In this document: piece after piece, positions 6,627 through 12,854 of the stretch
Layout of the letters: the number at the start of each line of letters is the position of its first letter
Position numbering within the stretch: the first letter of the stretch is position 1
Assembly: GCA_030601865.1 (NCBI GenBank)
Contig: JAUWAW010000004.1
Span: 1-45,683 of the forward strand
Source: Candidatus Nealsoniibacteriota bacterium
GTDB lineage: Bacteria; Patescibacteriota; Minisyncoccia; Minisyncoccales; JAUWAW01
Reading direction: 5' to 3'
Length of the DNA: 45,683 nt
The notes under the pieces: generated by a model
Seen by the model: the letters and a program-made list of their open reading frames with translations, nothing else
Database searches by the model: none
Told to the model about the DNA's origin: nothing
Position numbers and translations under genes: made by a program

Positions 6627-8099
6627 TTATGTTACCCAATATTTTTGCTTGGTCATTTCGTCGCGCTTTGACACGATTTTTTCTCGTTCTTGGCGGGCTT
6701 TCTGCGCCAATTCTTTTAATTCTTTGTCTGACAACTTACCTAATTTTTTGACTTCTTTTTCCAAAAAGTCCTTTGTGTTTTTCTTGGGGTCGTCTAACAC
6801 ATAACCAAGTAGGACATCAAGTATGTGTCCTACCTTGGGTCCCGGCCGAACGCCCAAAATCTTCATTATATCGTCCCCGGAAACCTTAAGCAAAGAAACA
6901 GAAATTGGGTCTTGAGCAACCCTTTCAATAACATATTTTAAATGCCGCAATTTGTAGGGCTCGGCTTTGGGCACGCCCGAGCCAATCCTGTCGGCCATTC
7001 TCACCTGTAATAGTTCTGCCATATTCTCCGGCCCCACACTGCGAACTAATCTTCTTACCGAGGCCTCGGAAACCTCGTCAACATTATAGTAAAAAAAGTG
7101 ATATCTGACCAGCTTGGCAATTTTTTCAATGTCTTTTTTGGGAAATCTTAAGCGATTCAGGATTTGCGCAGTCATTTTGGCGCCGACAATTTCATGGTTA
7201 TAAAAAGTGGCCTCTGGTCCTTCTCCCCTTTTTGTCCTGGGCTTGCCAATATCATGCAAAAGCGCGGCCAGCCGCACATACTTGTTAAAGCTCTTTTTGG
7301 CAGCAAACTTCAAAGACAAAATATTATGTTCGTAACACTCATAGATATGGTGTTTATTTTGGGTAACGCCATAGCCCTCTTTCAGCTCAGGAATAATATA
7401 TTTTAAAAGTCCGGTTTTGCGCAGAAGTTCTATGCCTTCATCAGCCCTGTCTGACATAATAATCTTTAAAAACTCGTCTCTCTGTCTCTCTTTAGAAATA
7501 GCTTGCAGCCAAAGAGCATTTTTTTTAATGGCCTGGTTAGTTTTTGGCTCAATCTTCCAGCCTTCGCCGAGTGTGGTAGTGAATCTGACTGCCCGAAGCA
7601 GGCGCAGGGCATCTTCGGAAAACCTGTCTTCCGCCTTGCCCACTGCCCGAATAATTTTGTCTTTGAGGTCTTCTTGTCCTTTGAATAGGTCAATTACTTT
7701 AGGTTTACCCTGAGCGAAGCGAAGGGCCATTGCGTTGACAGTAAAATCCCTGCGTGCTAAATCCTCTTCAACTGTCTTTGCCCACTCAACCTTATCAGGA
7801 TGTCTTTTATCTGTATATTTTTCATCAATTCTATAAGGAGTTATCTCAATTTCTTTTAATTTTGGCTCTTCGCTTTCGGTTAAAACCGTGACTGTGCCGA
7901 ATTTGTTATCAATAAAACTTTTGGGGAAAATCTTGCTGATTTGTTCCGGTTTGGCATTAGTTGCCACATCCCAGTCCAATGGCTCAACACCTCGCAAAAC
8001 ATCACGAACACACCCGCCAACAATATAGGCCTCAAAGCCATTCTTTTCCAGTTCCTGGATAACAAATTTTACTTCTTTGGGGATGTCCATTGCCTTCAT
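6627..8099 (-). CDS. cca: CCA-adding enzyme / poly(A) polymerase-family tRNA nucleotidyltransferase with HD domain
   Basis: Adds or repairs the 3' CCA of tRNA, needed here because none of the three tRNA genes encodes CCA. The N-terminal nucleotidyltransferase has YIVGGCVRDVLRG and LDWDVATNA with the metal-binding D-x-D, then RRDFTVNAMAL and EDALRLLRAVRF. The middle holds an HD phosphohydrolase domain (VRLAALLHDIGKP). The C-terminus is a charged helix. Starts at 8126, 8099 and 8090 are possible; 8099 follows GGGG and keeps MDIPKEV nearby. The peptide ALRFAQGKPK after VNAM comes from a CCCTGAGCGAAGCGAAGGG motif that looks like a small inserted repeat. It lies upstream of tRNA-Pro and divergent from tRNA-Arg. 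Confidence 0.94.
   Translation of the reverse strand: MKAMDIPKEVKFVIQELEKNGFEAYIVGGCVRDVLRGVEPLDWDVATNAKPEQISKIFPKSFIDNKFGTVTVLTESEEPKLKEIEITPYRIDEKYTDKRHPDKVEWAKTVEEDLARRDFTVNAMALRFAQGKPKVIDLFKGQEDLKDKIIRAVGKAEDRFSEDALRLLRAVRFTTTLGEGWKIEPKTNQAIKKNALWLQAISKERQRDEFLKIIMSDRADEGIELLRKTGLLKYIIPELKEGYGVTQNKHHIYECYEHNILSLKFAAKKSFNKYVRLAALLHDIGKPRTKRGEGPEATFYNHEIVGAKMTAQILNRLRFPKKDIEKIAKLVRYHFFYYNVDEVSEASVRRLVRSVGPENMAELLQVRMADRIGSGVPKAEPYKLRHLKYVIERVAQDPISVSLLKVSGDDIMKILGVRPGPKVGHILDVLLGYVLDDPKKNTKDFLEKEVKKLGKLSDKELKELAQKARQEREKIVSKRDEMTKQKYWVT
7708..7726. repeat. Short GCGAAGCGAAG-type repeat inside cca
   Basis: CCCTGAGCGAAGCGAAGGG encodes ALRFAQG at a variable point after the conserved VNAM motif. 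A similar peptide, ALRFAQ, is encoded within the palindromic insertion of tatD, which suggests a mobile coding repeat. Weak by itself. Confidence 0.5.
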
Positions 8100-8148
8100 C
8101 TTACCCCAAAAATTGATTTTTTTCAATTATTTGGTAGAATAATAATAA

Positions 8149-8222
8149 GCCCCTGTAGCTCAATTGGATAGAGCGTACGGTTTCGGCCCGTAAGGTTGTG
8201 CGTTCGAGTCGTGCCAGGGGCA
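8149..8222 (+). tRNA. tRNA-Arg (anticodon TCG)
   Basis: Acceptor GCCCCTG/CAGGGGC with discriminator A, D-arm GCTC/GAGC, anticodon arm TACGG-TTTCGGC-CCGTA giving TCG, T-arm GTGCG-TTCGAGT-CGTGC with two G-U pairs. No CCA is encoded. It is divergent from cca and upstream of the pilin-like gene. Confidence 0.93.
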
Positions 8223-8300
8223 CAAAGTTAATTTTCGATTTACAATTTACAATTTTCAATGAATTTACAATTTTCAATTTTCAAAATTAAAATAATAAAG
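8223..8300. repeat. ACAATTTTCAAT-type tandem repeat between tRNA-Arg and the pilin gene
   Basis: Several imperfect copies of TTTACAATTTTCAAT run into the start of the next ORF, so that its first residues (MNLQFSIFKIKI) are repeat-encoded. A related repeat fills 26685-26796. Confidence 0.7.
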
Positions 8301-8705
8301 AAAGTATTTCCAATTATTCTGCTGGTTTGTCTATTTCTCCTGCCGATATTTGCTTTTGCTTATGAGGGCTTGGTGCCCTGCGGCGGTCCGGGAGAACCAG
8401 AATGTCAATTCTGTCATATCTTTGTCATGTTAGGTAATATCCTTGATTTTCTTTTATTTACTATTGTTCCTTCGGTGGCAGTCCTGATGCTGACTATAGG
8501 TGGAGCCATGATGATTTTTGCCGGAGGAAGACCGGCCATGGTAGGCAAAGGTAGAACTATAATCACCGCTGTCATTACTGGTCTGGTCATAATCTACTGC
8601 GCCTGGCTGATTGTCAACACATTCTTTACAATCATTGGCTTCGCAAACTTTGAGGGCGCGGGCTGGAGCCCGGCAAGATGGTTTGAAATAGACTGTCCAA
8701 TATAA
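8259..8705 (+). CDS. TrbC/VirB2-like pilin-family membrane protein
   Basis: 148 aa. A hydrophobic signal-like segment (VFPIILLVCLFLLPIFAFA) ends at AYEGLVPCGGPGEPECQFC. Two long hydrophobic segments follow (ILDFLLFTIVPSVAVLMLTI and ITAVITGLVIIYCAWLIVNT) with a Gly/Lys loop GGRPAMVGKGRTI between them. This is the layout of VirB2/TrbC pilins of type IV secretion, recognised by architecture rather than strong motifs. The N-terminal dozen residues come from the repeat just upstream, so the real start may be later. It lies between two tRNA genes; a VirB6-like gene is 33 kb away. Confidence 0.72.
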   Translation: MNLQFSIFKIKIIKKVFPIILLVCLFLLPIFAFAYEGLVPCGGPGEPECQFCHIFVMLGNILDFLLFTIVPSVAVLMLTIGGAMMIFAGGRPAMVGKGRTIITAVITGLVIIYCAWLIVNTFFTIIGFANFEGAGWSPARWFEIDCPI

Positions 8706-8710
8706 TAATT

Positions 8711-8783
8711 GCCCCCATAGCTTAATTGGAAAAGCAGTTGCCTCTTAAGCAATTGAGTTCAGGTTCGAGTCCTGATGGGGGCA
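8711..8783 (+). tRNA. tRNA-Lys (anticodon CTT)
   Basis: Acceptor GCCCCCA/TGGGGGC with discriminator A, D-arm GCTT/AAGC, anticodon arm GTTGC-CTCTTAA-GCAAT giving CTT, T-arm TCAGG-TTCGAGT-CCTGA. No CCA is encoded. It starts 5 bp after the pilin stop codon and ends 15 bp before the PHP gene. Confidence 0.92.
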
Positions 8784-8798
8784 CAAATTTTTTAATCT

Positions 8799-10049
8799 AT
8801 GAAATTTATTGCTGATCTTCATATTCATTCAAAATACTCACGCGCCACCAGCAAGGATATGGATTTGGAAAATCTGGATAAATGGGCCAAGATTAAAGGG
8901 ATAAAGGTTTTGGGCGCAGGCGACTTCACCCACCCAGAATGGTTCAAAGGACTAAAAGAGAAATTATCTCCGGCTGAAACCGGGCTTTTTAAAATAAAAA
9001 ACGCTGAAGAAAATGAAACCCGTTTTATGCTCACCAGCGAAATCAGTTGTATTTATTCAAAGAACGGCGCCACCAGAAAAATCCACATTTTAATCTTTGC
9101 TCCTTCTTTTGAAATCGTTGAAAAAATCAACACGCAATTGAGCTGGATTGGCAATCTCAAATCAGACGGCCGACCTATTTTGGGTTTGGACGCCAAAGAA
9201 TTAGCAAAAATTGTCTTGAACATTTCCGAGGAATGCTTGGTGGTCCCCGGGCATATCTGGACCCCGTGGTTCAGTTTGTTCGGCTCGCGCTCTGGTTTTG
9301 ATTCAATTGAGGAATGCTTTGAAGAATACTCAAAATATATTTATGCTGGGGAAACCGGTCTCAGTTCGGACCCTGCTATGAACTGGCGCTGGTCTGCATT
9401 AGATAAAATCACTTTAATCTCAAACAGTGACGCCCACTCTCCACGCAAATTAGGCCGGGAAGCCAATGTTTTTGATACCGAGCTCAGTTATCCGGCGATT
9501 GTTAAAGCCATCAGAGAAAAAGACCCTCAAAAATTTCTTTACACCATTGAATTTTTTCCTCAAGAAGGCAAATACCATTATGATGGCCACAGGAATTGCC
9601 AGGTTTGCGTATCTCCTCAAGAATCAAAAAAATACAATAATACCTGCCCTAATTGCGGCAGGCCTTTGACTCTTGGAGTTTTGCATAGGGTAGATGAATT
9701 GGCTGACAGAGAAAAAAACTTCAAACCAGAAAACGCAATTCCTTTCCGTAATTTAATCCCTTTAGAAGAAATCATTGCTGAGGCCTTGGGTGTAGGCACT
9801 CAAGCCAAACAGGTAGAAACAGAATACAAAAACTTAATTAAAAAATTGGGCAATGAGTTTAAGGTTCTCTTAGAGACACCTGAAGAAGATTTAGAATCTG
9901 CTGCTTTGCCAGAAATCGCTGAAGGCATTATCAAAGTCAGACAAGGAAAAGTCCAGATTGAACCAGGATATGACGGCGTTTTTGGGAAAATAAAAATCTT
10001 CTCTCAGGGAGAAGAAAAAAACCTAATCCGCCAAAAAACCCTTTTTTAG
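8799..10049 (+). CDS. PHP-domain phosphoesterase with zinc ribbon (COG1379-like)
   Basis: 416 aa. The N-terminal PHP metal-binding signature is ADLHIHSKYSRATSKDMD, followed by GAGDFTHPEWF, then VVPGHIWTPWF and SNSDAHSPRKLGREAN further on, all metal-ligand histidines and aspartates of the PHP fold. A zinc ribbon follows (residues about 268-289, CQVC and CPNCGRPL). The C-terminal third (EEIIAEALGVGT) resembles the helix-hairpin end of this family. The family is often described as UvrD-associated, with hydrolysis of phosphoester bonds the likely reaction, but its substrate is not known. It is probably co-transcribed with tRNA-Lys. Confidence 0.9.
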   Translation: MKFIADLHIHSKYSRATSKDMDLENLDKWAKIKGIKVLGAGDFTHPEWFKGLKEKLSPAETGLFKIKNAEENETRFMLTSEISCIYSKNGATRKIHILIFAPSFEIVEKINTQLSWIGNLKSDGRPILGLDAKELAKIVLNISEECLVVPGHIWTPWFSLFGSRSGFDSIEECFEEYSKYIYAGETGLSSDPAMNWRWSALDKITLISNSDAHSPRKLGREANVFDTELSYPAIVKAIREKDPQKFLYTIEFFPQEGKYHYDGHRNCQVCVSPQESKKYNNTCPNCGRPLTLGVLHRVDELADREKNFKPENAIPFRNLIPLEEIIAEALGVGTQAKQVETEYKNLIKKLGNEFKVLLETPEEDLESAALPEIAEGIIKVRQGKVQIEPGYDGVFGKIKIFSQGEEKNLIRQKTLF

Positions 10050-10053
10050 ATGT

Positions 10054-10935
10054 TTAACTTACGATGTTAAACAGTTTTGTGGAGTTTTGGAAGGTAATTT
10101 CAGCGATTTTTTCAAAAGTTTCGTTTTTGAGTTGAGCAATTCTTTGAGCGATGTATTTTACATACAAAGGTTCGTTTCTGCCTTCTGCTTCTGGAGGTAT
10201 TAGATAGGGACAATCGGTCTCAATTAAAATTCTTTCCAAAGGGGTTTTTTTAATTATTTCGTCTAAATCCAGTTTGAAAATTATACCGTTAAAGCCAAGG
10301 TAGAGTCCCATATCTAAATATTTCTGTGCCTGCCCCCAGTCCCCTGTAAAACAATGAATGACCCCTGTTTGCGGTTTTAATAATTTTAATAAATCCTCAT
10401 GAGCTTTGCGGCAGTGGAAGATTACGGGTAAATTTAATTCTTTTGCCAGTTCTAACTCTCTCAAAAAAACTTCTCTCTGTTTTTCTTTGAATAATGCTAA
10501 TTTCGTTTTAGTTTTGGGCTTAGACCAATAATCCAGGCCAATCTCGCCAATGGCTACTACTTTTTTAGAAGTTGCTAAGTTCTTGTATTTTTGATAATCA
10601 AAATCCTTTTCAAAACGACTCCCTTCTGCCGGGTCTATCTTCATTTTCAAAAGCCCGGTGTCCAAATTTATCGGGTGCAGGCCAATGGCGGCATAGACCC
10701 CCACACCACAACGAGCACCTATTTCTTTTTTTTGCGCAAAGCGCAGTGCTCGTTTGGTGTGGGGGTAAACGCCCTTCTCGTATTTTTCTGCCAGGTCAAC
10801 TGCCTTTTTTGAGGTCTGATAGTTTGAGCCCACATTAATCATCCAGACGTTATTGTCCAAACTTCGTTTAACAACCTCATCTCTGTCTTTATCAAAAGCC
10901 CTAAAATTCAAATGAGCATGAGTATCAATGAGCAT
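10054..10935 (-). CDS. tatD: TatD-family metal-dependent DNase with palindromic in-frame insertion
   Basis: Start MLIDTHAHLNFRAFD at 10935, not the tracked 10977 with its hydrophobic non-family prefix. Metal-binding motifs are THAHL, GEIGLDYWS, IFHCRKAHEDL, GVIHCFTGDW and ILIETDCPYLIPP. The conserved block that would read KGVYAAIGLHP is interrupted by 24 residues starting PHTKRALRFAQKK and ending ARCGVGVY, encoded exactly by the inverted repeat at 10697-10766. The insertion is 72 nt and keeps the frame. It precedes the catalytic core and probably forms a tolerated surface loop. TatD acts as a 3'-5' exonuclease in DNA repair or turnover. Confidence 0.95.
   Translation of the reverse strand: MLIDTHAHLNFRAFDKDRDEVVKRSLDNNVWMINVGSNYQTSKKAVDLAEKYEKGVYPHTKRALRFAQKKEIGARCGVGVYAAIGLHPINLDTGLLKMKIDPAEGSRFEKDFDYQKYKNLATSKKVVAIGEIGLDYWSKPKTKTKLALFKEKQREVFLRELELAKELNLPVIFHCRKAHEDLLKLLKPQTGVIHCFTGDWGQAQKYLDMGLYLGFNGIIFKLDLDEIIKKTPLERILIETDCPYLIPPEAEGRNEPLYVKYIAQRIAQLKNETFEKIAEITFQNSTKLFNIVS
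10697..10766. repeat. Palindromic CCCCCACACC element inserted in frame in tatD
   Basis: ACCCCCACACC at 10697 and GGTGTGGGGGT ending at 10766 are the constant ends. The inner arms (AACGAGCAC against GTGCTCGTT) are specific to this copy. A GCGCAAAGCGC hairpin lies at the centre. The insertion adds 24 codons and duplicates GVY at its borders. Confidence 0.9.
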
Positions 10936-10961
10936 AATATATAAATAATAGCATCTCAAAA

Positions 10962-11012
10962 TAAAAATGGGAAACAAAAGTTTAAAACCTTAGTTCAAAA
11001 CCTTTGTTTCCC
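10962..11012 (-). terminator. Terminator of the aromatic-leader unit
   Basis: GGGAAACAAAG and CTTTTGTTTCCC, extended by GTTTT/AAAAC pairs, form a stem of about 20 bp followed on the minus strand by ATTTTTATTTT. It insulates the unit from tatD. Confidence 0.85.
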
Positions 11013-11076
11013 TTGTCCCTATTGGGACTTAGAGACCTGAGATCTCCTTATACGAGCAAGATGGACAGTATCTTCG

Positions 11077-11271
11077 TCAAACTCCTCCTTTCTCCTTTTC
11101 CGCCACCTCATCCTTACAGTCGGGATAAGTGGCTTTTGGAATTACTTTACCATCATTCCCTGAATGCAGCATCATAGCCAAACCACCGGGAAGACCTCTG
11201 AAACAATCTGTTCCATTATAGAACAGACAGCCAGCACATCTTATATCTACCCTCGGTCGTTCTTCAGCCAT
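11077..11271 (-). CDS. Small four-Cys protein in the aromatic-attenuator unit
   Basis: ATG 11271 (MAEERPRVDIRC) follows the site GGAAAGGAAAG; the tracked start at 11397 runs through the upstream gene. The 64-aa product has Cys in CAGCLFYNGTDC and YPDCKD, a spacing that could bind zinc or an Fe-S cluster, then a very charged tail. It overlaps the preceding zinc-ribbon gene by 8 bp, so the two should be translated from one attenuator-controlled transcript. I do not recognise a family. Nothing in the sequence names its partner; a metal-binding regulatory or sensor role is inference from size and context. Confidence 0.7.
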   Translation of the reverse strand: MAEERPRVDIRCAGCLFYNGTDCFRGLPGGLAMMLHSGNDGKVIPKATYPDCKDEVAEKEKGGV

Positions 11272-11407
11272 TTTTTTCTTTCCTTTCCCTTTTGTAAAAA
11301 TTATTCGGTTTATCATTTTTATGGCGCCCACAATTCTTACAAAGAACTCTCTTCCTCTTGTTTGAACTATCGCACCATTCACAAATCCAACATCCATTAA
11401 AGTTCAC
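11264..11407 (-). CDS. 47-aa zinc-ribbon protein under aromatic-leader attenuation
   Basis: The GTG at 11407 is chosen because AGAGGAGG lies 6 nt before it; the tracked 11455 start lies in the terminator T-run. The protein is MNFNGCWICEWCDSSNKRKR followed by VLCKNCGRHK, with two CxxC knuckles 12 residues apart and a Lys/Arg/Asn-rich tail. The pattern resembles RanBP-type or rubredoxin-like zinc ribbons, which bind RNA or protein. Its stop overlaps the next gene. It is the first gene after the attenuator at 11455-11601. Function unknown; the basic tail fits nucleic-acid binding. Confidence 0.72.
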   Translation of the reverse strand: MNFNGCWICEWCDSSNKRKRVLCKNCGRHKNDKPNNFYKRERKEKNG

Positions 11408-11454
11408 TTTTGCCTCCTCTTTTGAGTTGGGAAAGAACTGTTGAGAAAAAACCA

Positions 11455-11490
11455 TAAAAAAAACAAAAACTCCTTTTTTGTAAAAGGAGT
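11455..11490 (-). terminator. Attenuator terminator (3:4 hairpin) of the aromatic-leader unit
   Basis: ACTCCTTTT (11490-11482) pairs with AAAAGGAGT (11477-11469), followed by TTTTGTTTTTTTT. Segment 3, CCAACTGACTCCTTT (11497-11483), can instead pair with segment 2, AAAGGGGTTAGCTTG (11550-11536), over about 14 bp with one bulge and two G-U pairs. Segment 2 also pairs with segment 1, CTAACCCC (11588-11581). The alternatives exclude each other. Confidence 0.85.
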
Positions 11491-11517
11491 CAGTTGGAAT
11501 TTTCTAAATTGCTTGGC

Positions 11518-11601
11518 TTATTGTTCTAAAAAACTCAAGCTAACCCCTTTCATAAAGAAAGTAAAGAGATAAAACCATTTGGGGTTAGTTTGGTTTTCCA
11601 T
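11518..11601 (-). CDS. Aromatic-rich attenuator leader peptide (27 aa)
   Basis: ATG 11601 opens MENQTNPK, then WFYLFTFF and MKGVSLSFLEQ before TAA. One Trp, one Tyr and four Phe codons lie in eight consecutive positions between RNA segments 1 and 2. The ATG is 12 nt past the -10 box with no Shine-Dalgarno sequence, so the mRNA is nearly leaderless. A ribosome stalled on the aromatic codons would cover segment 1 and free segment 2 to form the antiterminator. This is the organisation of pheL/pheST-type leaders. It is below the ORF-track cut-off and was read directly. Confidence 0.85.
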   Translation of the reverse strand: MENQTNPKWFYLFTFFMKGVSLSFLEQ

Positions 11602-11612
11602 ACTGTTTTAAG

Positions 11613-11639
11613 ATTATACCAAGCCAAAACCTTTGTCAA
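11613..11639 (-). promoter_or_regulatory. Promoter of the aromatic-leader unit
   Basis: TTGACA (11639-11634), a 15-nt spacer ending TTGG and a perfect TATAAT (11618-11613). The TGG gives an extended -10. Confidence 0.85.
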
Positions 11640-11660
11640 GCCCTTCTGCAAAATAAATGA

Positions 11661-11703
11661 GCGGAGTTGAAACCTTGGGGTTGCCAAGATTAATCAACTC
11701 CGC
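11661..11703 (-). terminator. Terminator of the LeuA-domain unit
   Basis: GCGGAGTTGA and TCAACTCCGC form a perfect 10-bp outer stem, with an inner CTTGG/CCAAG hairpin. It is followed by TCATTTT on the minus strand, 24 bp after the stop at 11727. Confidence 0.75.
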
Positions 11704-11726
11704 CTTAGGGAAGGATTACTCCCCCT

Positions 11727-12194
11727 TTATCCACAGGGAAGACCATTTGGTAAGCACCACCAACCTTTAGTAACATCTTCTGGTTTATTATACCAAAGGC
11801 GAAGTTTGTTTCCTGTCCTTTCTTGCTCTAGATGGGGAGAATCCGAGCAAGGGTAGTACATTATGCCCTCCAGCACACTCTCCAAGGCATTTAAGTAAGC
11901 AGAGACTATTGCTTCGATAACATCCTCAGATTCTCCTTGTCCCTCAAAAAGTTCGTCAATTATAAACGAGGTCTTGACAATCTCCGCCGAGGACCCTCTG
12001 AAGATGTATCTACAATCAAAACCATCCAACAGACCGAGAGCTTTATTAACCGCCTTCAGAGAGGCCTCTATGAGAGTGCCGCCGCTAGCAATATTCTGAA
12101 CCTCTCTGTTCCCCACCGCAATATTGACCATTACAGAGCTAGACAAGGGTGCATCGCTCTTGCCGGTTATCTGGCAGAAATTCAATTCAAACAT
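11727..12194 (-). CDS. Free-standing LeuA allosteric (dimer) domain protein under Leu attenuation
   Basis: 155 aa with no catalytic domain. It aligns by eye with the C-terminal regulatory domain of 2-isopropylmalate synthase: SSVMVNIAVGNREVQNIASG, then TLIEASLKAVNKALGLLDGF (family GPVDAAFKAI...), and after a second strand set, GESEDVIEAIVSAYLNALE, matching the family's TDIIEASAKAYLNAL. In LeuA this domain binds leucine for feedback inhibition. About 45 extra residues follow, ending DVTKGWWCLPNGLPCG. The start follows GGGAGGCAAACT. With no leuABCD in the window and a Leu-rich leader upstream, a leucine sensor or regulator acting in trans is the likely role; that part is inference. Confidence 0.85.
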   Translation of the reverse strand: MFELNFCQITGKSDAPLSSSVMVNIAVGNREVQNIASGGTLIEASLKAVNKALGLLDGFDCRYIFRGSSAEIVKTSFIIDELFEGQGESEDVIEAIVSAYLNALESVLEGIMYYPCSDSPHLEQERTGNKLRLWYNKPEDVTKGWWCLPNGLPCG

Positions 12195-12225
12195 AGTTTG
12201 CCTCCCATTGAGTTAAGAATGAACT

Positions 12226-12254
12226 AAAAACCCAGCCCTGCAAGAACTGGATCT
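12226..12254 (-). terminator. Attenuator terminator (3:4 hairpin) of the Leu-leader unit
   Basis: AGATCCAG (12254-12247) pairs with CTGGGTTT (12235-12228), followed by a T-run. Segment 3, CAGATCCAG, can instead pair fully (one G-U) with segment 2, CTGGATTTG, within 12300-12289. Segment 2 can also pair with segment 1, AAATCTGC (12346-12339), which overlaps the first Leu codons of the leader. Confidence 0.82.
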
Positions 12255-12285
12255 GAAACACTTTTTATTAACTTCTATGATAACC

Positions 12286-12366
12286 TTACTCAAATCCAGC
12301 CCGTAATCTCATAAGGACCAAAAGCCCAAAAATAAGGAGCAGATTTTTTGCGTAAGTCATCATCAT
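12286..12366 (-). CDS. Leucine-rich attenuator leader peptide (26 aa)
   Basis: Three ATGs in a row start at 12366: MMMTYAKN, then LLLIFGLLVLMRL and RAGFE before TAA. Seven of 13 consecutive residues are Leu, with Ile and Val once each. The first ATG lies 7 nt after the -10 box, so transcription should begin at or next to the A of ATG and the leader is leaderless. Leu codons overlap RNA segment 1, as in leuL of enterobacteria. Stalling at low Leu-tRNA would expose segment 2 for antitermination. Not in the ORF track. Confidence 0.88.
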   Translation of the reverse strand: MMMTYAKNLLLIFGLLVLMRLRAGFE

Positions 12367-12372
12367 TTTCAG

Positions 12373-12399
12373 GTTATACTAACCAAACACTCCTGTCAA
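12373..12399 (-). promoter_or_regulatory. Promoter of the Leu-leader unit
   Basis: TTGACA (12399-12394), a 15-nt spacer and TATAAC (12378-12373), placed so that the leader ATG sits at the predicted start point. Confidence 0.82.
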
Positions 12400-12420
12400 G
12401 TGTCGGGCTCGTCCTCGAGC

Positions 12421-12467
12421 AAAATAAAAAAGGGGATGGCGCCGCGGGCACGAACTACCACCCCCTT
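12421..12467 (-). terminator. Terminator of the Trp-leader unit
   Basis: AAGGGGATGG and CCACCCCCTT form a stem of 9-10 bp with one mismatch, followed on the minus strand by TTTTTATTTT, 12 bp after the stop at 12479. Confidence 0.78.
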
Positions 12468-12478
12468 TGGCACGATTT

Positions 12479-12670
12479 TCATCGCGCCTTGTGAATCTCC
12501 GTCATCTTACATTTCAAACAGATGCTTTCTACTTCCCCATCTGAACCAATAGTAGGCACGAAATTATGCCTGCCTAGTTCATCAAATCGTGTGAAACGAT
12601 TACCACAGCGAGGACAAGAAAACTTCATTTCTGTTTTCCTTTCTGTTTTCTTTGCCAGTAATATAGACAT
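12479..12670 (-). CDS. Small Cys-His zinc-finger-like protein under Trp attenuation
   Basis: ATG 12670 follows GGGAG by 7 nt and gives MSILLAKKTERKTEMKFSC, 63 aa; a second start at 12628 (MKFSCPRCG, after AGGAAA) would give 49 aa. The core is CPRCGNRFTRFDELGRH then ICLKCKMTEIH: two CxxC pairs plus two His, a zinc ribbon or C2H2-like finger with basic flanks. It sits alone between an attenuator and a terminator. The design recalls Bacillus anti-TRAP (a small Cys-rich zinc protein controlled by Trp-tRNA through a leader peptide), but there is no sequence argument for homology. Function otherwise unknown. Confidence 0.75.
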   Translation of the reverse strand: MSILLAKKTERKTEMKFSCPRCGNRFTRFDELGRHNFVPTIGSDGEVESICLKCKMTEIHKAR

Positions 12671-12704
12671 AATCAAACTCCCTATTCAAAAATTAATGTA
12701 CTAA

Positions 12705-12740
12705 AATAAAAACCCTCTCCGCAAAGTCCTTGGGAGAGGG
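12705..12740 (-). terminator. Attenuator terminator (3:4 hairpin) of the Trp-leader unit
   Basis: CCCTCTCC (12740-12733) pairs with GGAGAGGG (12720-12713), followed by TTTTTATTTT. The loop holds GGACTTTGC (12729-12721), identical to segment 1 (12811-12803). Segment 2, GCAAAGTCC (12792-12784), is perfectly complementary to both. Pairing with the loop copy disrupts the terminator. Confidence 0.92.
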
Positions 12741-12767
12741 AAACTAATAACGCGACTACTTACTAAC

Positions 12768-12848
12768 TCAACAACTCAAAATAGGACTTTGCAGAACTTC
12801 TCGCAAAGTCCACCACCATGCTTGGGTTGCTGATGTTTTAGTCATCAT
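12768..12848 (-). CDS. Trp-Trp-Trp attenuator leader peptide (26 aa)
   Basis: ATG ATG at 12848 opens MMTKTSATQA, then WWW (TGG at 12818-12810) and TLREVLQSPILSC before TGA. The third TGG overlaps the first base pairs of RNA segment 1, so a ribosome waiting for Trp-tRNA would mask segment 1 and allow the 2:3 antiterminator. Three consecutive Trp codons are extremely rare by chance. The ATG is 7 nt past the -10 box, so this leader is also leaderless, and its first codons (ATGATGACT) match those of the Leu leader. Not in the ORF track. Confidence 0.92.
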   Translation of the reverse strand: MMTKTSATQAWWWTLREVLQSPILSC

Positions 12849-12854
12849 TTTTAA

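Noticed and set aside
10600-10640. GACTCCCTTCTGCCGGGTC in tatD as another palindromic insertion
   Set aside because: The symmetry is only about 5 bp and the peptide does not interrupt a conserved motif.
11264-11455. Start at ATG 11455 giving a 63-aa zinc ribbon protein
   Set aside because: This ATG lies in the attenuator T-run and has no ribosome site; GTG 11407 has AGAGGAGG at ideal spacing.
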